Part shown: piece by piece, positions 39,298 to 43,679 of the stretch
Layout of the letters: each line of letters opens with the position of its first letter
Position numbering within the stretch: position 1 is the first letter of the stretch
From: a virus
Length of the DNA: 43,679 bases
IMG/VR virus record: IMGVR_UViG_3300043811_000011
Span: 1 to 43,679 of that record
Direction: 5' to 3' (one strand)
Position numbers and translations under genes: made by a program
The notes under the pieces: model-generated
Databases searched by the model: none
What the model was told of the DNA's origin: nothing
What the model saw: the letters and a program-made list of their open reading frames with translations, nothing else

Positions 39298-39879
39298 ATG
39301 CAAACTCGAAGAAAGTTCTTTCAGTTGTTGATATTCCTCGGAACACTGTCTCTCGCTCCACTCTCGTTCCTAGGCTGCAATGCGACCACTGTTTGGCAGC
39401 AGATCCAGCTATGGGTGCCCGTGGGCATCGCGGCATTTGAGCAAATCCTAACACTTGTAGCCCCCTTAGCAGCGCCCGGAATCGACGCTATTGCCGAACT
39501 GATTAAGGCTGGCTTCGCTTCGCTCGCAGCGGCCATCGACCAGTACTTGAACGCGCCTGCCGCATCCAAGGACACGCTCGCACAGAAGATCATCCTAATC
39601 TTTAACGACATCACCGCGAACATTCAATCTTTCATTACCGCGCTGGGACAGTCTGCGAATCCGGTAGTTAAGATAGCCGTGGCGCTGATAAACATCATCG
39701 TCTCCACCATCGAAGGATTCCTGAACCAAATCATGCCTACGCCTCCGGCACCAGCTACTTTGAAAGTAGGCCGGGAGACCGTCACCGTGAACCCGGTGAA
39801 GCGCGACCGCAAACAGTTCGTGGCCGACTTCAACGAGGTTTGCAACGCCAACGGTCACCCGGAACTAGATATTAAGTGA
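39298..39879 (+). CDS. probable lipoprotein with twin-arginine-like leader
   Basis: This 193-residue protein starts at ATG 39298, with GGAG upstream. The leader MQTRRKFFQLLIFLGTLSLAPLSFLGC has T-R-R-K-F-F, close to the Tat motif, and a Cys at 27 in a lipobox-like FLGC setting (F at -3 is not ideal). The mature part is helical and amphipathic with hydrophobic stretches (VPVGIAAFEQILTLVAPLAAPGI). The C-terminus (KRDRKQFVADFNEVCNANGHPEL) is charged. It could be an outer spanin-like or superinfection-exclusion lipoprotein. The family is unknown. Confidence 0.6.
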   Translation: MQTRRKFFQLLIFLGTLSLAPLSFLGCNATTVWQQIQLWVPVGIAAFEQILTLVAPLAAPGIDAIAELIKAGFASLAAAIDQYLNAPAASKDTLAQKIILIFNDITANIQSFITALGQSANPVVKIAVALINIIVSTIEGFLNQIMPTPPAPATLKVGRETVTVNPVKRDRKQFVADFNEVCNANGHPELDIK

Positions 39880-40295
39880 TTCCGAACCTAGTCCAAGTCG
39901 ATAACCGTGTATGGCGCGGAGGGCGACCGCAACCGAGCGATTACCCTCTGAACTTCTCCAGTATCCTGAATCTTGAAGGCAGCGACGTGGCAGGCGCGGA
40001 ATACCAGAAGCTAGAAGGACAAAACTTCCTTTGGTTTCCTATCACGCCTCTGGAGATTTACGGTGGGGGATTTAATGGCGCGCTCATCCCGAATGCAGTC
40101 GATTTCATCTCTAAGGCTCCTGTTGCTGTATTCGTTCACTGTGAACACGGGCAGGACCGCACGGGACTGATTATCGCGGCGTATCGCATTTCCACAGGCT
40201 GGACGTGGGATGCAGCTTACGCAGAGGCTTTGCAGCACGGCTACCGCAAGGACATAGATCTTGGCCTTGACCGATTGATGGAGGGATTGAAATGA
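39876..40295 (+). CDS. dual-specificity-type protein phosphatase
   Basis: This 139-residue protein starts at GTG 39876 (GTGA overlap). Residues WRGGRPQP (13-20) and the phosphate loop VHCEHGQDRTG (87-97, C89 and R95 in C-x5-R) are the hallmark of cysteine-based phosphatases of the DSP/Siw14-like type. The general acid Asp was not pinned down. It has no signal peptide, so it acts in the cytoplasm. It may remove phosphate from protein, inositol-phosphate or nucleotide-like substrates of the host. It sits between a lipoprotein and a peptidase gene. Confidence 0.85.
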   Translation: MIPNLVQVDNRVWRGGRPQPSDYPLNFSSILNLEGSDVAGAEYQKLEGQNFLWFPITPLEIYGGGFNGALIPNAVDFISKAPVAVFVHCEHGQDRTGLIIAAYRISTGWTWDAAYAEALQHGYRKDIDLGLDRLMEGLK

Positions 40296-41050
40296 GCGGA
40301 CGCCCAGGAATGCAGCTTGGCAAGACCAAGCCTCGCCCGAACTATCGCACGCTGCTACTCTCAAACTATCTCGGAGCAGAACTTCCCGCACCACCGACTA
40401 AGACCTACTGGGAGTACAAATGTGCGTCTTACCCGATGATGCTTAACGATCAGCTAGGCGACTGCGTATTCGCTTGCGGAGGGCACCTTGTCCAAGAGTT
40501 TACGGCGCACACCGGAGCGGAAGTCACACCGACTGACGCCCAAGTCCTTGCAGCATATGAAACGGTTGGTGGATACGTGCCGGGGAATCCGAGTACTGAT
40601 AATGGCGCAGCAATTACAGACTTCCTCGCCTACTGGGTTAACCAGGGATTCGCAGGGCAGCCAAATCTAACAGGCTGGGCAGCCATTGACCAAACGAATA
40701 TCGAAGCGGTCAAGCAAGCTGTCTTCCTATTCGGAGCTTTAGACATCGGCGTAAACCTTCCCAACTCTGCTATGGACCAGTTTCAAGCAGGGCAGTCATG
40801 GGACGTGGTTGCAGATGACGGCGGGATAGACGGTGGCCACTGCATCCCGATCATGGGCTACGGCTCGCAGGGCTTCGCCGTGGTTACGTGGGGCAAGATT
40901 CAGTACATGACCAACGCCTTCTTTTCTGCTTATTGCGATGAAGGGTATGGCCTAATCAGCCCGCAATGGCTGGACAGTGTAACGCAGAAAACGCCGAGTG
41001 GGTTCGACCTCGCAACCTTACAGGCAGACTTAGCGGCACTGAAGGCATAG
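40292..41050 (+). CDS. papain-like (C1-fold) cysteine peptidase
   Basis: This 252-residue protein starts at ATG 40292 (ATGA overlap). NDQLGDCVFACGGHLVQEF places the oxyanion Gln at 54 and the active Cys at 58. DGGHCIPIMGYG gives the catalytic His at 183, and VVTWGK (W200) matches the segment after the third catalytic position. It has no signal peptide and no propeptide of normal size. Related phage proteins are common in metagenomes (memory). The target could be a virion, host defence or envelope protein. Confidence 0.8.
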   Translation: MSGRPGMQLGKTKPRPNYRTLLLSNYLGAELPAPPTKTYWEYKCASYPMMLNDQLGDCVFACGGHLVQEFTAHTGAEVTPTDAQVLAAYETVGGYVPGNPSTDNGAAITDFLAYWVNQGFAGQPNLTGWAAIDQTNIEAVKQAVFLFGALDIGVNLPNSAMDQFQAGQSWDVVADDGGIDGGHCIPIMGYGSQGFAVVTWGKIQYMTNAFFSAYCDEGYGLISPQWLDSVTQKTPSGFDLATLQADLAALKA

Positions 41051-41051
41051 C

Positions 41052-41546
41052 ATGGCAAGCAAGCGGGAACTACTTGAAGAGATTCGCAGCAAGGAAGACA
41101 GGATTCTCTCAGTTGTCTGCGAGAACCATCACCTACTAGAAAAGATTCTTCATCTGTTGAAGCATCAGAACTTTGCATCAAACATCGGACAAAAACAAAT
41201 AGGAGGCAACATGGCAACGAACTTCTCAGTACAAGCAGGAGGCGCTCCGGCAGTGGTTCAGTTCATTCCTCTGCCGAGCGGCAGTGTATTCAATTCCCCG
41301 GCGAGCTTTCTACCTACAGCCGATGATCCGAACGTGGTGTTCGCACCGAACCCCGGCGACACAACGGGCACGGAGTTCACGATTACGGTACCAGCTACGG
41401 ACACGGCTACATCGTTTAATCTCGGCGTTAGCGGCCCTGACGGTGCGGCAGGAGCGGTCATTAGCGGCACGCAGCTATGGATGATCATCCCTGCGGTCGT
41501 GATTCCGCCAGCCGCAACCAGCATCGGCCAGCAACAGCTTTCGTAA
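41052..41546 (+). CDS. small beta-domain protein, two possible starts
   Basis: The frame from ATG 41052 encodes 164 residues. An in-frame ATG at 41211 has a perfect ribosome site (AGGAGG 4 bases upstream) and would give a 111-residue Ig-like beta protein (MATNFSVQAGGAPAVVQFIPLP...). The N-terminal 53 residues are a helical coiled coil (KRELLEEIRSKEDRILSVVCENHHLLEKILHLL). Both forms may be made. The C-terminus ends before the strong terminator. The function is unknown. Confidence 0.6.
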   Translation: MASKRELLEEIRSKEDRILSVVCENHHLLEKILHLLKHQNFASNIGQKQIGGNMATNFSVQAGGAPAVVQFIPLPSGSVFNSPASFLPTADDPNVVFAPNPGDTTGTEFTITVPATDTATSFNLGVSGPDGAAGAVISGTQLWMIIPAVVIPPAATSIGQQQLS

Positions 41547-41604
41547 GTACAGCACGACTGGAGGCTAATCGAAATCCAGGGATAGCCCCATACGTAGGTC
41601 TGAG

Positions 41605-41646
41605 GCCCACTGTCGGTTGAAGGAACTGGCAGTGGGCTTTTCTTTT
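41605..41646 (+). terminator. strong intrinsic terminator
   Basis: GCCCACTG (41605-41612) and CAGTGGGC (41630-41637) form an 8-bp stem with further weak pairing in the loop, directly followed by TTTTCTTTT. It separates the late region from the early promoter region. Confidence 0.85.
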
Positions 41647-41655
41647 CCCATCGTG

Positions 41656-41709
41656 TAATATTTTCTAATGTAAAATACTTCTTGACACCTTTGTATGTAG
41701 AATGTAGAC
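41656..41709 (+). promoter_or_regulatory. probable early promoter/operator
   Basis: This A+T-rich region has TTGACA (41682-41687), an inverted repeat TATTTT/AAAATA (41659-41664 and 41672-41677) and TAGAAT (41698-41703) six bases before ATG 41710. TAGAAT as the -10 would put the start point on the ATG, giving a leaderless message, consistent with the lack of a ribosome site. With TTGACA as -35, the -10 (TAGACA, 41705) overlaps the ATG instead. The inverted repeat could be the operator of the ribbon-helix-helix protein two genes downstream. Confidence 0.5.
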
Positions 41710-41883
41710 ATGGAAACAAACACACTGAAACCGGGCAGGCGATGTCGGGTATGCGGGAAACTTGGTGGCGCAGCATATACGATGCTCCTCCGATGGCTGG
41801 GCTATCCAGATGGAAACTTCGCGCATCCAGCTTGCGTTAATCGTGTCCAAAGAGAACAAAAGAAAATGAGGGGTGCTCAGTGA
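41710..41883 (+). CDS. small zinc-type protein, first early gene
   Basis: This 57-residue ORF starts at ATG 41710 without a ribosome-binding site. It has C12-x2-C15 and later H39 and C42, a possible zinc site, and a basic C-terminus (NRVQRERKK-like). It overlaps the next gene by 4 bases (GTGA). The function is unknown. Confidence 0.5.
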   Translation: METNTLKPGRRCRVCGKLGGAAYTMLLRWLGYPDGNFAHPACVNRVQREQKKMRGAQ

Positions 41884-42026
41884 CTACTAAGTCGGTCAAA
41901 TTGCCCGCCGAAGAGTATGCAATGCTCCGTGACCATGCAAAGAGAGTAGGCCGCACGATCACGATGGTTCTTGTTCGCGCCGTCAGAGCTTACATACCAG
42001 ATGCACGCAAGGAGGAAAGGCAATGA
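41880..42026 (+). CDS. ribbon-helix-helix regulator
   Basis: This 48-residue ORF starts at GTG 41880. TTKSVKLPAEEYAMLRDHAKRVGRTITMVLVRAVRAYI follows the pattern of CopG/Arc-like proteins: a short beta ribbon with K4-V6-L8, then two helices. Such proteins bind palindromes as dimers, often in their own promoters, and TATTTT/AAAATA lies just upstream. It is a good candidate for an early regulator. Confidence 0.7.
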   Translation: MTTKSVKLPAEEYAMLRDHAKRVGRTITMVLVRAVRAYIPDARKEERQ

Positions 42027-42322
42027 AGATATGCTCAGAATGCAAGTCAACGGACCATGTGTACTACGCTAAGTATTGCTACAAGGACGGAACTATTCTT
42101 CAGGATGCCCCGACGTGCCAGTGCGGGCAGTTCTTAGGTAAATACGATAGTTTCTGCCCTATTTGCGGCACCAAGGTTCCCGACACTCCTGAACAGAAAG
42201 CCGCCGATCTGTACGCGGAGTTCTGCGAGCACAGCGGCCATTCCGAGGGCGAGGACATCGAGCAGCGGGAAGCGGAGTCGTTCGACGAAGTGCACCAAGA
42301 GGAAAGGGGGCGCGCACTGTGA
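42023..42322 (+). CDS. double zinc-ribbon protein
   Basis: This 99-residue protein starts at ATG 42023, overlapping the previous TGA and behind GGAGGAAAGG. Zinc ligands come in two sets: CSEC near residue 4 with C19, and CQCG near 32-35 with CPIC at about 45-48. The C-terminal half is acidic (EHSGHSEGEDIEQREAESFDEVHQEERG). It may interact with host transcription or translation. The exact role is unknown. Confidence 0.65.
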   Translation: MKICSECKSTDHVYYAKYCYKDGTILQDAPTCQCGQFLGKYDSFCPICGTKVPDTPEQKAADLYAEFCEHSGHSEGEDIEQREAESFDEVHQEERGRAL

Positions 42323-42597
42323 GCGAGACTTGGTACCGCGTTAAGAAATACGACAACGGAATTATTCCGGTGGAAGTAATCAGGGAAACTCCGCATCAAT
42401 TAGTCTACTTAGAAAAGATGTACGGCGGGGGAACACGCGAGAATCGCTCAAGCAAGATCAGCGCATATGATAAATACTTCAAGACCTTTGAAGAAGCGAA
42501 GCAGTACGTCATCGGGCGGCTAGAAGGTCTGGTTGAAACCTACAGGAAGTCATTGAAAAATGCCAAAGATGAATTGGAGAAAGCCCATGCACTCTAG
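42319..42597 (+). CDS. hypothetical protein
   Basis: This 92-residue protein starts at GTG 42319 (GTGA overlap). The N-terminal beta part (WYRVKKYDNGIIPVEVIRETPHQLVYLEKMYGGGTREN) and C-terminal coiled helix (EAKQYVIGRLEGLVETYRKSLKNAKDELEKAH) are typical of small phage proteins of unknown function. Confidence 0.65.
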   Translation: MSETWYRVKKYDNGIIPVEVIRETPHQLVYLEKMYGGGTRENRSSKISAYDKYFKTFEEAKQYVIGRLEGLVETYRKSLKNAKDELEKAHAL

Positions 42598-42715
42598 GTA
42601 CTGGATCAAGCGTACACGCCCGGTCACGCCTGCGGATCTGTTCTTAAGCGTGCTCCTAGGCGGGGCTTTCTCTCTGGCGGTGATTCTGGTGCTGCATGAG
42701 TTGGGTGTGCTGTGA
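42587..42715 (+). CDS. tiny membrane protein
   Basis: This 42-residue ORF starts at ATG 42587 behind TTGGAGAAAG, overlapping the preceding gene. A basic N-terminus (HSRYWIKRTRP) is followed by one membrane segment (LFLSVLLGGAFSLAVILVL). It is the first of three consecutive tiny membrane proteins. Confidence 0.55.
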   Translation: MHSRYWIKRTRPVTPADLFLSVLLGGAFSLAVILVLHELGVL

Positions 42716-42864
42716 AATACAGAAACTTTTGTACTTTAATCTCGTCAATTTACTTAGCAGCTTGTCTCGCAACTCCGCATATTATTGATAAGTCACTTGC
42801 CTTGTTTTGCTCAGGTGTCTGGATTGTTGTGACTGCCATTTCGTCGAAGGACGAGCGCGCGTGA
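42712..42864 (+). CDS. tiny membrane protein
   Basis: This 50-residue ORF starts at GTG 42712 (GTGA overlap). It has two short hydrophobic stretches (LISSIYLAACLATPHII and LALFCSGVWIVVTAI) and a charged C-terminus (SSKDERA). The coding sequence is clearly A+T-richer than its neighbours. The role is unknown. Confidence 0.5.
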   Translation: MKYRNFCTLISSIYLAACLATPHIIDKSLALFCSGVWIVVTAISSKDERA

Positions 42865-42938
42865 CCTTCCTGCTTATCGTCTGCGGAGTCTGCGCAGCCT
42901 TGTGGTGGGCGGTGAGTTGTAAAAAGGAGAAACTCTAA
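42861..42938 (+). CDS. tiny membrane protein (25 aa)
   Basis: GTG 42861 (GTGA overlap) opens 25 codons: one hydrophobic segment (FLLIVCGVCAALWWAV) and a basic tail (SCKKEKL). Its end overlaps the next ATG (TAATG). AAAAAGGAG inside it is the ribosome site of that next gene, so the coding role is likely but minor. Confidence 0.4.
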   Translation: MTFLLIVCGVCAALWWAVSCKKEKL

Positions 42939-43679
42939 TGGCCGAAGTAATTCTTGAGCGGTGGGAGAAGTTCAAAACGTGGTCTCTGAAGTCAGGTGCG
43001 CACATTCCCGACTCAACTTTCTGCGTAATGGAAGCCGTTGCGTACGTCGCTAACGAGCCGTGGAGTGATCATCCAGAATGCGCATGTCCGGTAATCTCTG
43101 CGTTCTTGCGTTCATGGAACGATGCTCTGCCCACAGACGCCGACCGAGACAGACTGCTCAAAAATCTCATACCGCGATTGGTAAACACTCGTAATAAGGC
43201 TCTTGAAGAAAGGCGCTCGCTGATGGCGGCTGACTGGATCGTGCGCGTGCATACTCCCGCATGGCTGCGACTGGCAGGATTGGTTAAACAAGCGGATTCA
43301 CTTGAATCATTGCCAGAAATCACAAGTATGGCGCAAGTCCCATCCATTCGCGGTCCCATCGAAGCGGTAAGAGACGACGCTTATGCGGCGAGGGCTGCGG
43401 CGAGGGATGCGGCGAGGGCTGCGGCGAGGGATGCGGCGGGGGCTGCGGCGAGGGATGCGGCGTGGGCTGCGGCGTGGGATGCGGCGAGGGATGCGGCGAG
43501 GGATGCGGCGAGGGATGCGGCGAGGGATGCGGCGGGGGCTGCGGCGGGGGCTGCGGCGTGGGATGCGGCGAGGGATGCGGCGAGGGATGCGGCGAGGGCT
43601 GCGGCGTGGGCTGCGGCGTGGGATGCGGCGAGGGATGCGGCGTGGGATGCGGCGAGGGATGCGGCGAGGGATGCGGCGG
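42938..43679 (+). CDS. alanine-rich repeat protein, N-terminal part (3' partial)
   Basis: ATG 42938 lies behind AAAGGAG. The first 145 or so residues form a normal domain ([57 protein letters not shown]...[16 protein letters not shown]) that I recall from many phage and actinobacterial proteins of unknown function. Then follow at least 24 tetrapeptides (D/A)AA(R/W/G), predicted to form a long Ala-rich helix with Arg/Trp on one face. The frame is still open at the window end. The C-terminus is the piece at 1-165. Confidence 0.8.
   Translation, partial: MAEVILERWEKFKTWSLKSGAHIPDSTFCVMEAVAYVANEPWSDHPECACPVISAFLRSWNDALPTDADRDRLLKNLIPRLVNTRNKALEERRSLMAADWIVRVHTPAWLRLAGLVKQADSLESLPEITSMAQVPSIRGPIEAVRDDAYAARAAARDAARAAARDAAGAAARDAAWAAAWDAARDAARDAARDAARDAAGAAAGAAAWDAARDAARDAARAAAWAAAWDAARDAAWDAARDAARDAA
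43382..43679 (+). repeat. 12-base tandem repeat array (24 full units plus 10 bases)
   Basis: The unit G(A/C)TGCGGCG(A/T/G)GG repeats in frame to the window end; the first unit has TAT. Only two of the twelve bases vary from unit to unit. The four-unit array at 40-87 is the same repeat. The assembly probably stops here because of it. Confidence 0.95.

Noticed and set aside
43382-43679. CRISPR array or binding-site iterons for the tandem repeat
   Set aside because: There are no spacers, and the unit is 12 bases in phase with a reading frame continuing a normal protein domain.
43382-43679. Diversity-generating retroelement target
   Set aside because: No reverse transcriptase or template repeat was seen in the window; only the adenine-restricted pattern is noted as a curiosity.
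1-43679. Direct joining of the window ends as an exact circle
   Set aside because: Abutting the last and first base shifts the reading frame of the repeat gene, so bases must be missing or the ends are not exact.

Overview
The window looks like one almost complete genome of a short-tailed, P22-like double-stranded DNA phage (podovirus morphology). I found no convincing gene on the minus strand. Most neighbouring genes overlap by 1-4 bases (ATGA, GTGA, TTGA or TAATG) or lie within about 20 bases of each other. The window starts inside the C-terminal part of an alanine-rich repeat gene and ends inside the repeat array of the same kind of gene. The simplest reading is a circular or circularly permuted genome whose assembly broke in a 12-base tandem repeat. 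The host is probably an Acidobacteriota-like Gram-negative bacterium. This is inferred from a choice-of-anchor-D (ASPM-SPD-2-Hydin) domain at the end of the giant tail-region protein and from many Sec signal peptides ending in A-x-A/Q or A-x-G/Q; it is not proven.

Layout. (1) The early region runs from about 41.7 kb through the window ends to 8.1 kb. It carries a ribbon-helix-helix regulator, many very small zinc-ribbon and single-membrane-segment proteins, a winged-helix-like protein, a probable ssDNA-binding protein ending in DDDIPF, a PD-(D/E)XK exonuclease, two HNH-type proteins and a second small PD-(D/E)XK-like nuclease. No DNA polymerase, helicase, primase or integrase was recognised. 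(2) Between the exonuclease and the first HNH gene, 2240-2797 contains no convincing protein gene but is full of long complementary segments. It is a candidate large structured RNA. (3) Head and packaging genes cover 8.1-16.8 kb: DUF5681-type small terminase candidate, large terminase, several tiny proteins, a GroES-like protein, portal, scaffold and P22-family coat protein. (4) Tail accessory and DNA-ejection genes cover 17.2-24.3 kb in the P22 order gp4, gp10, gp26, gp14, gp7, gp20, gp16. (5) Host-recognition genes cover 24.3-37.8 kb: four consecutive large fibre/spike-like proteins, one of 2463 residues, each starting with a Sec signal peptide. (6) Lysis genes cover 37.9-39.3 kb: holin candidates, a coiled-coil membrane protein and a SleB-like cell-wall hydrolase. 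(7) An accessory cassette covers 39.3-41.5 kb: lipoprotein, dual-specificity-type phosphatase, papain-like cysteine peptidase and a small beta protein. A strong intrinsic terminator closes it.

How it fits together: a promoter near 41.68 kb probably drives the early set through the assembly junction, and a second control region at 8.10-8.15 kb probably starts the late set. The most unusual points are the export signals on the whole adhesin module, the structured RNA candidate with crossing stems, the probable ACG start codon of the coat protein, and the lipoprotein-phosphatase-peptidase cassette. All functions come from reading motifs and gene order by eye; no database search was run.
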